Source: Veillonella_A intestinalis (GTDB lineage Bacteria > Bacillota > Negativicutes > Veillonellales > Veillonellaceae). From it: a stretch of DNA of 64,000 nt. The number at the start of each line of letters is the position of its first letter. Within the stretch, counting starts at the first letter, position 1. Shown here piece by piece: positions 52,770 through 61,671 of this stretch. The notes under the pieces were generated by a model. It was not told where the DNA came from, did no database searches, and was given only the letters and a program-made list of their open reading frames with translations. A program made the position numbers and the translations under genes. The stretch spans positions 62,001 through 126,000 of the forward strand of contig NZ_CALPCB010000008.1 of NCBI RefSeq assembly GCF_943192895.1, read 5' to 3'.

Positions 52770-54230
52770 TTAACGGGTAGCTGAGTCAGCTGTTGCGTTA
52801 GTAGTATTAGTTGTGTCAGTTGTTACTAAGAAAACATGAACTTTGTTACCAAAGGCATTGCGAATGGAGTCATTCATGTAATCAAAGCCTTTATCAATTC
52901 GTACAACTAATTGATTGTGAGCTACACTTGGATAAGCGGCTAGGATTGTGCCAGCAGGTTGTTTTTTCGCATAGAAGGTACGGAAATTTGCTTCAATGCG
53001 ATCGTATTCTGCTTGGCTATATTCCGTAGACTCTAGATGAATGCGTTTTGCTAATACAAGCTTGTCATCACTGTTATCTTTTTCATCTTTGGCGAGTATT
53101 TCTTCAAATTTTGCAAGGTCTTCATCACTTTTGAATGCTACATGTAGAACATTGTTTTTCCAGTACATAACGCCAAAGTTCTGGAAATTACCAGGTGTTT
53201 TATATAAGGAATTTAGTTTTTTGAATACTTTATTTTCTAGATCTGATTGATCTTCTAATTCCGTAGTTGGTTTAGCCGTAATTGATTGATTTGCTTGGCT
53301 TGTACTTTTAGTGGTTGATTCCCCTTTTGTTTCCTTTACGGTTTGTTTATCAGCTTTCTTTTCTTCTGTAGCCGTATTTGCTTTAGCTGGCGCTACAGTA
53401 ATTGGTAAATTCTTATCAATGCGGAATAAAATAGCAACTGCTTCGGCACGTGTGATTTCGTCAGTTGGGCGGAAGTAATTTGTTTCACCGCCGGAAGCAA
53501 TCATACCACGGCTAGCTAAGGTAATAACGGCATCCTTATAATCACTATCGATTTTGTTTTCGTCTGGGAATGTTACATCTTCTGGTTTTACTACGATATG
53601 AGGAGCATATTCTTTAGCCTTAGTTTTGCTCTTGATAGCAGCTTTAGCCAAGTCATCTTTGTAGGCTAAGTATTCAGCCGCTGTTTGAGCAAATTCTTCA
53701 CGGGTTAACGTTTCAGCTTTGCTAAATGGTGCTAATAATTCGTTTCCTGTAATTTCTTTAACTACTGGTGTTTCCGTTTTTTTAGATTTTTTGGAATCTT
53801 CTTTAGTGGTAGCCGTTTCTTTTGTTTGATGCGTAGCAATTAATTTGTTATAAAGGGAAGCTGCATCTGCAGTTTTTAGGGCTTCATCAGGATGGAAGGA
53901 GCCTTCACCATTCCCAGAAAGAATACCTTCTTCTAAGAATGTATTAATTTGTACAGCGGCCCAATGTTTTTTTACATCTTTAAAGCCTTTGGCTTCTTGT
54001 TCGGCTTCATAAGCGGCTGCCTTTTTATTTAGTTCGTTAACTAAGGTGGCTTTTTCTTTATCCGCCTCAGTGAGTTCTTTAGTTGTTACCGTAGTGTTTG
54101 TTGTAGTTGTAGTAACTGCTGTTGTAGTTGTGTTGTCGGTCGCTGTTTCATCAGCGGCTAGACTAACGAAGGAAGTAGTTGTTAATAAAGTAGCAGCTAA
54201 TACCGCTAATCGTAAAGATTTTGTTTTCAT
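52770..54230 (-). CDS. SLH-domain envelope protein 1
   Basis: 486 residues. Signal peptide to about residue 26 (FVSLAADETA). A Thr-rich stretch (TTTTAVTTTTTNTTVTT, about 33-50) precedes a short coiled segment. SLH-like repeats are at about 80-130 (FKDVKKHWAAVQINTFLEEG) and 235-280 (ITLASRGMIASGGETNYFRP); the one between is degenerate. A charged linker with many Lys/Thr lies at 285-340. The C-terminal domain (about 350-475) is shared with the protein encoded at 49525. First gene of the leftward cassette. Confidence 0.8.
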   Translation of the reverse strand: MKTKSLRLAVLAATLLTTTSFVSLAADETATDNTTTTAVTTTTTNTTVTTKELTEADKEKATLVNELNKKAAAYEAEQEAKGFKDVKKHWAAVQINTFLEEGILSGNGEGSFHPDEALKTADAASLYNKLIATHQTKETATTKEDSKKSKKTETPVVKEITGNELLAPFSKAETLTREEFAQTAAEYLAYKDDLAKAAIKSKTKAKEYAPHIVVKPEDVTFPDENKIDSDYKDAVITLASRGMIASGGETNYFRPTDEITRAEAVAILFRIDKNLPITVAPAKANTATEEKKADKQTVKETKGESTTKSTSQANQSITAKPTTELEDQSDLENKVFKKLNSLYKTPGNFQNFGVMYWKNNVLHVAFKSDEDLAKFEEILAKDEKDNSDDKLVLAKRIHLESTEYSQAEYDRIEANFRTFYAKKQPAGTILAAYPSVAHNQLVVRIDKGFDYMNDSIRNAFGNKVHVFLVTTDTTNTTNATADSATR

Positions 54231-54638
54231 TATGAAACTCCTTTCTAAGTCTTCTTGATTGTTTTTTGTTTCATAGGTAATCGAAAAAATTCAGTTTGAA
54301 TACTTTGATTATATCACGAAGTAGCAGGCCGTTAAAGGTAAAGATAAGCCTAATATTCAAGGGTATTTATCAAACTGTTGTTTTTAATAAGTTGTAATAA
54401 ATTTATTTTACTTATATATATGTCAAGTATGCGCGTAGTGCATATGGGTTAAGGTAGTTGCTAATATCGCAATTCTTTGGACATAAGTTTTTTTATTCTA
54501 TATAATATTAGTGATGATTTCCGTGCGAATATACAGTTTTAAATCTCTTTGGCATGAAGAATTTTTGAAAGTAAGTATGCGCAAGTGTGGGTAATCAAAG
54601 TAAGTGTAAGTACGTAGGAAAGTTGAGGATGTGAGGAA
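54231..54638. other. Divergent intergenic region between the SLH cassette and lutABC
   Basis: 408 bases. A promoter for lutA lies at 54477-54506. AAGTATGCGC occurs twice, at about 54425 and 54571, one on each side of that promoter, and could be a regulator site. The SLH promoter is not obvious. No gene seen. Confidence 0.5.
54477..54506 (+). promoter_or_regulatory. Probable promoter of lutABC
   Basis: TTGGAC (54477-54482), an 18-bp T-rich spacer and TATAAT (54501-54506), 133 nt before lutA. The long leader contains the second copy of AAGTATGCGC. Confidence 0.5.
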
Positions 54639-55376
54639 ATGAAAATTCATTTATTTTCACAATGTTTGATTGACATGTTTTATCCCCATGTGGGGATGGC
54701 CGGCGTACAGGTATTAGAACGGTTAGGCTGTGACTTAACAGTGCCTAAGAAGCAAGTATGCTGCGGGCAAATGTTTGTTAACTCTGGGTATAATGATGCA
54801 GCGAAAGGGGCTATCAAGAATACAATTGAAGTCTTTGAAGATGCAGAGTATATCGTAAGCATGTCCGGTTCTTGTGCCTTTGCGATTCGTGATGAATATC
54901 GCCACATTTTGGCTGATGAGCCAGAGTGGTTAGCACGGGCGGCTAAAGTAAGTGAACGTATTTATGAGTTCACTGAATTTATTGTAGGTGTATTAGGCGT
55001 TACTGATGTAGGGGCTACCTTTAATGATAAAGTAACGTATCATAAATCCTGCCACGTAACTCGTTTGATGGGTGTTAAAGAGCAACCTATGAAGTTATTA
55101 GAAAATATCAAAGGGCTTGAATACTTACCAATGAATCGTGCAGAAGGGTGCTGTGGTTTCGGCGGTACCTTTACAGTAAAACAGCCAGAAATTTCTGCTG
55201 TTATGACACGCGAGAAAGCAATGAATATTTATAATTCTGGTGCTAATGTTGTAGCTGGTAGTGACCAAGCTTGCCTCATGAATATTGAAGGTATGCTTGA
55301 TCGCCTTTACAAAGATGGTGAAATTGACCGCCGTATTAAAGTAATGCACATTGCAGAATTATTGAATTCTCGCTAG
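54639..55376 (+). CDS. lutA: LutA, lactate utilisation Fe-S oxidoreductase subunit
   Basis: 245 residues with two CCG (DUF224) modules: KKQVCCGQMFVNSGY and EGCCGFGGTFTVK, each preceded by cysteines (SQCLID, SCHVTRL). With LutB and LutC it forms the L-lactate oxidising complex that passes electrons from lactate to the respiratory chain. Lactate is the main growth substrate of Veillonella. First of three close genes. Confidence 0.94.
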   Translation: MKIHLFSQCLIDMFYPHVGMAGVQVLERLGCDLTVPKKQVCCGQMFVNSGYNDAAKGAIKNTIEVFEDAEYIVSMSGSCAFAIRDEYRHILADEPEWLARAAKVSERIYEFTEFIVGVLGVTDVGATFNDKVTYHKSCHVTRLMGVKEQPMKLLENIKGLEYLPMNRAEGCCGFGGTFTVKQPEISAVMTREKAMNIYNSGANVVAGSDQACLMNIEGMLDRLYKDGEIDRRIKVMHIAELLNSR

Positions 55377-55395
55377 TCGTTAGGAGGAACTGAAA

Positions 55396-56835
55396 ATGGC
55401 TATTTTATATGATCAACGTCCATTTAAAACTCGCGTTGCCGATGTTCTTGCCAATGACTTTAAGGTAAAGGCCATCCAAAAAGCGCAGGATGTTTTTTAT
55501 GCGAAACGTAAAGCCTTGGTTGACCAAGTGCCTGAATGGGAAGAATTCCGTGATGAAGCGGCAGAACTTCGTGACCATGTGCTAAGCAACTTAGATTACT
55601 ATTTGAACCAATTTGCTGAAAATGCAACAAAAGCAGGAGCAAAAGTACATTTTGCTCGCGATGCGAAAGAAGCTAATGATTATGTGCTTCAAGTGGTTCG
55701 TGAAAAAGACGCTAAGATGGTTGTAAAAGGTAAAACCATGGTGTCTGAAGAAATTAGCTTAAACGAAGCGTTGATGAATGCTGGTGTAGAAGTTAATGAA
55801 ACAGACTTGGCTGAATTTATCTTACAAACAGCTGATTGGAACCCACCATCTCATATCGTAGTTCCAGCATTGCACTTTGCTCGTGAACGTATTCGTGAAA
55901 CATTCCACGAAAAATTAGGCTATGAAGGAACAGAAGATCCAGAAGAAATGACCCGTTTCGTACGTAAACGTATTCGTGATCGTTTCCTTAAAGCTGATAT
56001 TGGTTTTACTGGCTGTAACTTTGCAGTAGCTGAAACAGGCTCAATTACTATCGTATCTAACGAAGGTAATGGTCGTATGAGTAGTTCTATGCCTAAGACT
56101 ATGATTTGTCTTATGGGGATGGAACGTATCGTGCCTGACTTTGCTGGCTTAGATATTATGATGGAATTGTTAATTCGTTCCTCTGTAGGGGCCAAAATTT
56201 CCAACTATTTCTCCATGATTACTGGCCCAGCTAAAGCCGGTGAAGCAGACGGTCCTGAAGAATTACATATTGTAATTATTGACAATGGTCGTTCCAATAT
56301 TTTAGGTGGCGAATTTAACTCCATGCTTCGTTGTATCCGTTGTGGTGCGTGCATGAATATTTGCCCAGTATATCGTCACATTACAGGTCATGCCTATGGC
56401 TCTATCTATCCAGGTCCAATGGGGGCTGTATTGACTCCATTATTGGTAGGCTATGAAAAAGCGGGCGATTTACCATATGCATCTACACTTTGTGGTGAAT
56501 GTTGGGAACATTGTCCAGTTAAAATTCCACTCCATGAATTATTGTTGAAACATCGTGTGAATATTGCTGATAAGGCACATCTTCGTCCTGCAGCAGAAGA
56601 AGCGATTTTCAAAACTGTGGCAACCGTATTTAGTAATTCCTTCTTATTTGACTATGGTACAAAACTTGGTGCTATTGGCATGAAGTTGATGAGTAAAAAT
56701 GGTCAAATGGCAGATTGGACTAAGCTCTTACCAGTTGTTGGTGGCTGGGTAAAAGCGAAAGATATGAATACATTGAAACTCAAAAAGTTCCGCGATGTAT
56801 ATGCTGAATATGAAGCTAGCAAAAAACGTAAGTAA
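55396..56835 (+). CDS. lutB: LutB, iron-sulfur subunit of lactate oxidation
   Basis: 479 residues. N-terminal LUD domain (about 70-300; VVKGKTMVSEEISLNEAL, FTGCNFAVAETGSI). Two 4Fe-4S motifs: CIRCGACMNICPVYR and CGECWEHCPVKIP. It is the electron-transfer subunit of LutABC. AGGAGG precedes the ATG, 19 nt after lutA. Confidence 0.95.
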   Translation: MAILYDQRPFKTRVADVLANDFKVKAIQKAQDVFYAKRKALVDQVPEWEEFRDEAAELRDHVLSNLDYYLNQFAENATKAGAKVHFARDAKEANDYVLQVVREKDAKMVVKGKTMVSEEISLNEALMNAGVEVNETDLAEFILQTADWNPPSHIVVPALHFARERIRETFHEKLGYEGTEDPEEMTRFVRKRIRDRFLKADIGFTGCNFAVAETGSITIVSNEGNGRMSSSMPKTMICLMGMERIVPDFAGLDIMMELLIRSSVGAKISNYFSMITGPAKAGEADGPEELHIVIIDNGRSNILGGEFNSMLRCIRCGACMNICPVYRHITGHAYGSIYPGPMGAVLTPLLVGYEKAGDLPYASTLCGECWEHCPVKIPLHELLLKHRVNIADKAHLRPAAEEAIFKTVATVFSNSFLFDYGTKLGAIGMKLMSKNGQMADWTKLLPVVGGWVKAKDMNTLKLKKFRDVYAEYEASKKRK

Positions 56836-56847
56836 GGAGATAGGACA

Positions 56848-57558
56848 ATGGATGATGTAAATCGTAAAACATTTTTAAGCCGTGTTTCTCATGCGTTGGG
56901 TCGTAAAGAGATTCCTACATTTGTAGCTCCTTACCCTTATGAAAAAGGACCTCAGGAAACAATGTATTCTGACCTTTCCCATGAGCAAGTGGTAGATATG
57001 TTCAAAGCCGAATGTGAAAAAGTAGGGACTAAATATGTAACTACTGATGAAGCACATGTGGTGGAAACAATTTTAAAAGAAATTGAAGAACGTGGTGGCG
57101 GTAAAGTTATTTACCCATCTTGTGAAGAATCCAAACATTACCAATTAGAAGAAGCGTTTGCTAAGGTAGATAGCAGTAAAGCGACTTTCTTCGAATGGGA
57201 TGGTGCTAAAGGTAGAGAAGCAAATATTGATGAAGCTAAAGTAGCTGAAATTGGTATTACCTTCCCAATTCTTGGTATTGCTGAAACGGCAACAGTTATT
57301 CAACCAAGCGATCAAACAAGTGGTCGTTCTGTAGGTTTATTACCACTTTGTCATATTGCTGTTATTCGCACAGACGCTATTGTGCCTCGTATGACACAAT
57401 CTATGGCAGCATTAACAAAAGTATATCGTGATAATCCTGAAGGATTCCCTTCTAATGTCGTGCACATTTCAGGGCCTTCCAATACAGCTGATATTGAATT
57501 AGTTCGTGTTGTAGGGGTTCATGGACCTATTAATGTAACCTTTATTTTGGTTGACTAA
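56848..57558 (+). CDS. lutC: LutC, LUD-domain subunit of lactate oxidation
   Basis: 236 residues. LUD fold: GITFPILGIAETATVIQ (compare LutB's AVAETGSI), LLPLCHIAVIRTDAIV, and ending VHISGPSNTADIELVRVVGVHGP (quoted part: ISGPSNTADIE). 12 nt after lutB; third subunit of the complex. Confidence 0.94.
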   Translation: MDDVNRKTFLSRVSHALGRKEIPTFVAPYPYEKGPQETMYSDLSHEQVVDMFKAECEKVGTKYVTTDEAHVVETILKEIEERGGGKVIYPSCEESKHYQLEEAFAKVDSSKATFFEWDGAKGREANIDEAKVAEIGITFPILGIAETATVIQPSDQTSGRSVGLLPLCHIAVIRTDAIVPRMTQSMAALTKVYRDNPEGFPSNVVHISGPSNTADIELVRVVGVHGPINVTFILVD

Positions 57559-57582
57559 TAGCAGTGTCTAAGTGTTAATTAT

Positions 57583-57629
57583 ATCCGGCGACAAGCTCAC
57601 TAATAGTGTATTTGTCGTCGGATTTTTTT
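57583..57629 (+). terminator. Terminator of lutABC
   Basis: ATCCGGCGACAA pairs with TTGTCGTCGGAT (one G-U), with CACTA/TAGTG at the apex; seven T follow. Confidence 0.88.
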
Positions 57630-57721
57630 GAGATTTTCTACTGAACGAGTAGGAAATTCGCATAACTTATGCTATAATATCAAAGTCACATTCACAATTG
57701 AATAAGATAGGAGGATATGAA

Positions 57722-59131
57722 GTGGATATTCCATTTTTCCAACAGTTTTTGATGATTAGCTCCCCTGTAACCGTGGGAATTCTCATCTTGTTTGCGATTT
57801 TGTTAGGTTATATTTATTTCTTACAACGTCGTCAAACTGCTTTTGGGACGCTTGTTATTATTGGTACTGTATTAGGGGCTGTATTGGGCTTTGCCGTACA
57901 GTTTATTGCACAGTTCCCTGATGATCCTATGAAGGTTGTATACATTAAGGAAAGTACAAAGTGGTTTTCCTTAATTGGTGGGGGCTTCATTGATCTCATT
58001 TTAATGCTTGTTGTTCCATTGGTATTTATTTCTATTATTCATATTATTTTAAACATGAATCAAGGTGCTGATTTAAAGAAATTAGTTACTTCCACAGCCG
58101 GTGTTGCTCTTATTATGGTTGCCATTGCTGCTATTGTGGGCTTAGTGTTAGGTTCTGTAGCTCACTTAGGTGAAGGTATGACAGCTATTAATGATGGGCC
58201 TGCTAAGATGAAAGAAGTTAAGCCTGTAGTAGATACAATTCGTGCTTTAATTCCTAAAAATCCAGTGGCGGCTATGGCCAATACAAGTGTAATTGCAGTC
58301 GTTGTATTTGGCGTTATCATCGGTGGTATTGCACGCTTGATTAAACAAACTGGTACTAGTGATTTAGAATTATTTACTAAATTCTTTAATGAATTACATT
58401 TGATTATCTCTTGGGTCGCTGATTTTGTTATCGGCTTAATGCCTTACGGTGTGATGGCCTTATTAGCTAGCACATTAGCAACTAAAGGGTTCCAAGCTAT
58501 TGCTGACATGGGCCTATTTATTGTTTTAATTTACGTAGGCGTTGTCATCATGTTGATTGTACAAGCTATTTTGTTAACAATCTTTGGTGTAAGCCCAATT
58601 ATGTATTTCCGTAAAGCTAGAGCACCATTGTTCTTAGCCTTTACATCTCGTTCTAGTATGGGCGTATTACCATTAACGGTTGATACGTTGACTAAACGTT
58701 TAGGTGTTAATGCTACTACTGCTAATACGGTAGGTAGCTTTGGTACTACTGCTGGTATGCAAGGCTGTGCCGGTATTTTCCCAGCACTCTGTATCGTATA
58801 CATTGCTAATGTAGCAGGTGTGCAGCCTGATATTACTATGTATGTAATGAGCGTAATTGTTATTGCTCTTGGTTCTTTAGGTATTGCAGGGATTCCAGGT
58901 ACGGCTACTATGGCGGCATCGGTATCCTTGTCTGGTACTGGTCTTGGTGCTTTCTATGGCATGATTTCACCAGTATTAGCTATTGACCCTATCGTAGATA
59001 TGGGCCGTACAATGCTTAATGTAAGTGGTTCTATGACAAATGCAATTGTGGTAGATAAACTTATGGGGACTTTTGATAAAGATGCTTTCAATGATGAAAG
59101 TACGGTTGATCGCCCTGTATCCAATAAATAA
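57722..59131 (+). CDS. DAACS-family dicarboxylate/amino acid:cation symporter
   Basis: 469 residues. Eight membrane helices and two hairpins. FLAFTSRSSMGVLPLTVDTL is the serine-rich hairpin 1, and GSFGTTAGMQGCAGIFPALC lies in helix 7 in place of NMDGTA. Such GltP/DctA-like proteins import C4-dicarboxylates or glutamate/aspartate with Na+ or H+. Start GTG 57722, with AGGAGG 8 nt upstream. It follows the lut genes after a terminator. Substrate uncertain. Confidence 0.85.
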   Translation: MDIPFFQQFLMISSPVTVGILILFAILLGYIYFLQRRQTAFGTLVIIGTVLGAVLGFAVQFIAQFPDDPMKVVYIKESTKWFSLIGGGFIDLILMLVVPLVFISIIHIILNMNQGADLKKLVTSTAGVALIMVAIAAIVGLVLGSVAHLGEGMTAINDGPAKMKEVKPVVDTIRALIPKNPVAAMANTSVIAVVVFGVIIGGIARLIKQTGTSDLELFTKFFNELHLIISWVADFVIGLMPYGVMALLASTLATKGFQAIADMGLFIVLIYVGVVIMLIVQAILLTIFGVSPIMYFRKARAPLFLAFTSRSSMGVLPLTVDTLTKRLGVNATTANTVGSFGTTAGMQGCAGIFPALCIVYIANVAGVQPDITMYVMSVIVIALGSLGIAGIPGTATMAASVSLSGTGLGAFYGMISPVLAIDPIVDMGRTMLNVSGSMTNAIVVDKLMGTFDKDAFNDESTVDRPVSNK

Positions 59132-59140
59132 GGTTTAAAA

Positions 59141-59203
59141 AATACTCCATACTCAAGTTCCGAGTTCTTACGAACAAGTCGCTTGAGTTATGGAGTATTT
59201 TTT
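59141..59203. terminator. Long bidirectional terminator between the symporter and arginase-family genes
   Basis: AATACTCCAT and CTCAAG on the left pair with CTTGAG and ATGGAGTATT on the right; T runs on both strands. The apex holds GTTC-TTAC-GAAC followed by AAGTCGCTT. Confidence 0.9.
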
Positions 59204-59221
59204 GTTTGTGGAGGAGTATTT

Positions 59222-60061
59222 TTATTTAAAAATAGGTAATTTACTTAGTTCGTTTCTTAAGTTAATTATGTCCCAAGGTAGATATTCTGCAATGGAGAGA
59301 CCTACTAGGTCGGCGACTTTTGAAGCATTTATTAGTAGGTGCACAATGTGTGCTAAGGTCATTTCACCGACTGCATAATCGACGGGGCCTTGATGGGGCT
59401 GATTGCAAAGGAGACTACGGAAATCTGTTGGGCTTAACACATCTAAGTCTAAATGAACCAGTAATTGTTTTATATTATGTTTGGTGAGCCAGTGGACTAG
59501 GGGTTCACTAGAGGTTAATTGTTGTGGTGTGAGATAGGATAATTGATGATGTTGTAAAAACTCTTTTTCGAAGTCTAATAAACTGTGTTCAACAAGGCCA
59601 ACATAGAGGATTTGATTGGCTGTAAATGGATGCCGTATCATTTGGGCGAATTCAGGTGCACCATGCCCCAATAAGTTGCCAAGCACCATGGCGTGTTCAT
59701 GGTCAAATTCTTTGGGGGTCATAATATCTGGGTGTGCATCTAACCATAAGATAGCCGTGTTTTGGGGATATTGCCCATGTAGATAATCAAAAGGGACTTG
59801 TGAAATAGAGCAGTCGCCGCCTAAGGTAATAATTCGGCTGGGCTGTTTTATATGTAAAATAGCTTCAGCAGCTTGCTGTTGTTTTAAAAGAAGGTTTTTG
59901 CCATAAATATCTTTTGAAGGCTGTTGGTCGTAACTTGCTTTAGTTTGAGCTTCGTTCATAATCTGCTTCAGATGATACACAACGTGATATCTTTGCAGTA
60001 AGGCTGTATAAGCAAAACGAGTATTTCTATGAATTAGCCCTTTGTTTGAAAGAAGGGGCAT
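59222..60061 (-). CDS. Arginase/agmatinase-family hydrolase
   Basis: 279 residues from the first ATG. Mn-binding motifs: GGDCSIS, WLDAHPDIM and LDLDVLSPTDF; all ligands are present except that the usual DAHxDx reads DAHPDI. The family hydrolyses arginine, agmatine, proclavaminate or formiminoglutamate. The frame remains open upstream of the ATG and reads VKRVLLYMPLLSNKG, which would be the first beta strand of the fold, so the true start may be a non-ATG codon further right. No good ribosome binding site is seen before 60061. Confidence 0.78.
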   Translation of the reverse strand: MPLLSNKGLIHRNTRFAYTALLQRYHVVYHLKQIMNEAQTKASYDQQPSKDIYGKNLLLKQQQAAEAILHIKQPSRIITLGGDCSISQVPFDYLHGQYPQNTAILWLDAHPDIMTPKEFDHEHAMVLGNLLGHGAPEFAQMIRHPFTANQILYVGLVEHSLLDFEKEFLQHHQLSYLTPQQLTSSEPLVHWLTKHNIKQLLVHLDLDVLSPTDFRSLLCNQPHQGPVDYAVGEMTLAHIVHLLINASKVADLVGLSIAEYLPWDIINLRNELSKLPIFK

Positions 60062-60187
60062 ATATAGGAGTACTCGTTTTACGTATTGATTTCTAATTCT
60101 TATTAATGATACAATAGGGTCAAATGAAGAAAGAATGAATTTTTCTGTTCGTTTTAATGGGGTTATTTTAAGTAAGGAGTGAAATGT

Positions 60188-60835
60188 ATGAAACGATTAT
60201 TGTTACTTTGTTTAGCCTTATTTGCCTTTGTGGCAGCAGGGTGTGCGCAAGTGACATCTGAAATTAAGGTGGATTCAGATTTTAGTGGTGAATGGGATGC
60301 TACGATTCAAGCGCCAATGCCTATTAGCAAAGGTGATTTGTTAAGTGCTGTGACTCAAAATTCAAAAAATAAACCACAAATTGATATAAACAAAATTAAA
60401 TTAGAAGCGATTGGCCCTGATGGTAAAGAATTAGATGCTGATAAACCAGGGGTACAAGCGCAGACTTGGAAATTAGAAGCTAAATTTGCTAATAAAGATG
60501 AATTAGCACAAATGAGTGCTGCAGTGTTTGGTAGAGATTCGGATTCGAAGATTAATGTTATTTATCCGTATGGTGATGATCCCGATGTATATACGTTCAA
60601 TTTGGGTAAAGCGTCTGGAGCAACTACTATTGAAGTCGAAGGCACTATCATCAAGGAAAGTGTTGGCAAGGGGCTTTTGAAAGATGATGACACGGTAATC
60701 TATGCAGCTGGTGATACTATCAAATTCCAATTTAAAAAGGAAAGTAGTTTTGGTGGAATTATTGGCGGTATTGTAGTGATTGCTATACTAGCTGGTGTTG
60801 GTTATGTTATTTTCCGTCGTCGACAAGCAGCGTAA
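60188..60835 (+). CDS. Membrane-anchored lipoprotein, DUF3153-like
   Basis: 215 residues. Lipoprotein signal with lipobox AAGC (about residue 19), a beta-rich domain (SDFSGEWDATIQAPMPISKG at its start), and a C-terminal membrane helix (GIIGGIVVIAILAGVGYVIF) with a basic end RRRQ. It is thus tethered at both ends. Function unknown. AAGGAG precedes ATG 60188. It forms a pair with the next gene, 13 nt on. Confidence 0.75.
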   Translation: MKRLLLLCLALFAFVAAGCAQVTSEIKVDSDFSGEWDATIQAPMPISKGDLLSAVTQNSKNKPQIDINKIKLEAIGPDGKELDADKPGVQAQTWKLEAKFANKDELAQMSAAVFGRDSDSKINVIYPYGDDPDVYTFNLGKASGATTIEVEGTIIKESVGKGLLKDDDTVIYAAGDTIKFQFKKESSFGGIIGGIVVIAILAGVGYVIFRRRQAA

Positions 60836-60848
60836 GGGGGGATTTAAG

Positions 60849-61499
60849 ATGAAACGATATATTACCTATATGATGATGGCTATAGGATTGGTAATTATGT
60901 TCCTTCTTAGTGGCTGTGGTGGAAATTTAGGAAGCTCACAAGACTTTTCTGGTTCATGGGGATATATTCAGACCCCAGTTACAACAAATAATGATGGGAT
61001 TAATTATGAGTACAATCAGGATAGAATTTATGTAGTGACGTTTGAAAAGACTAGTGATCATACGTATACATCTAATTTTAGAGAATATAAATATGACTAT
61101 AAAGGGAGTAAGTTCTTAAATAGAGATGAGTATGAACGCGGTGATCGGTGGATAACTTTTTTCACGCCTGATGGGCCGAATAGACAAGGTTTATTGCCTA
61201 AAGTTGAGCCATCATATGAGTTTAGACATGTAGCCCATGATATGAGAGATACTACTTTTACAGAACGTGATGGAGTGTTATATGTTGATGAAAATGGATT
61301 AGAGTATAATTATAATAAAGATAATGATACCTTAGTAAGCGGGAAAACTGTGTTACATCGAATTAAAGATGGCGATATTTCTACGTTAAAAGAAGAAGTA
61401 CAACAACATATTAAAGATTATTATCAAAAAGCCTATGTAGATACTAAGAAACGTGAGATTCCTAATATTATCTTTACAGATAGAGATGATAGTAAATAA
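60849..61499 (+). CDS. Lipoprotein of unknown function
   Basis: 216 residues. Signal peptide with lipobox LSGC (about residue 22). The mature part begins SSQDFSGSWGYIQTP, echoing the SDFSGEWDATIQAP of the protein encoded at 60188. Rich in Tyr, Asp, Arg and Asn; no membrane helix at the C-terminus. Function unknown. Start ATG 60849 after GGGGGGA. Confidence 0.7.
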   Translation: MKRYITYMMMAIGLVIMFLLSGCGGNLGSSQDFSGSWGYIQTPVTTNNDGINYEYNQDRIYVVTFEKTSDHTYTSNFREYKYDYKGSKFLNRDEYERGDRWITFFTPDGPNRQGLLPKVEPSYEFRHVAHDMRDTTFTERDGVLYVDENGLEYNYNKDNDTLVSGKTVLHRIKDGDISTLKEEVQQHIKDYYQKAYVDTKKREIPNIIFTDRDDSK

Positions 61500-61571
61500 G
61501 CAATATAAATTTTCTTTTTTCTCAATTCGTTTTTCAGTATAGTAAATACAGCATAAATGTAGTAATAAAAT

Positions 61572-61643
61572 AAAAGGATAGTGTGTCAGTAAGCGCCCTT
61601 GTTCGTAAGAACGCAGGTGTATCTGGCACACTATCCTTTTTCC
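61572..61643. terminator. Long bidirectional terminator between the lipoprotein and fetB genes
   Basis: AAAAGGATAGTGTG (61572-61585) pairs with CACACTATCCTTTT (61627-61640). The apex has GTTC-GTAA-GAAC, the complement of the apex at 59141-59203. Confidence 0.9.
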
Positions 61644-61671
61644 ATGTATGAAGTATGTGAGACCTCTTAAC

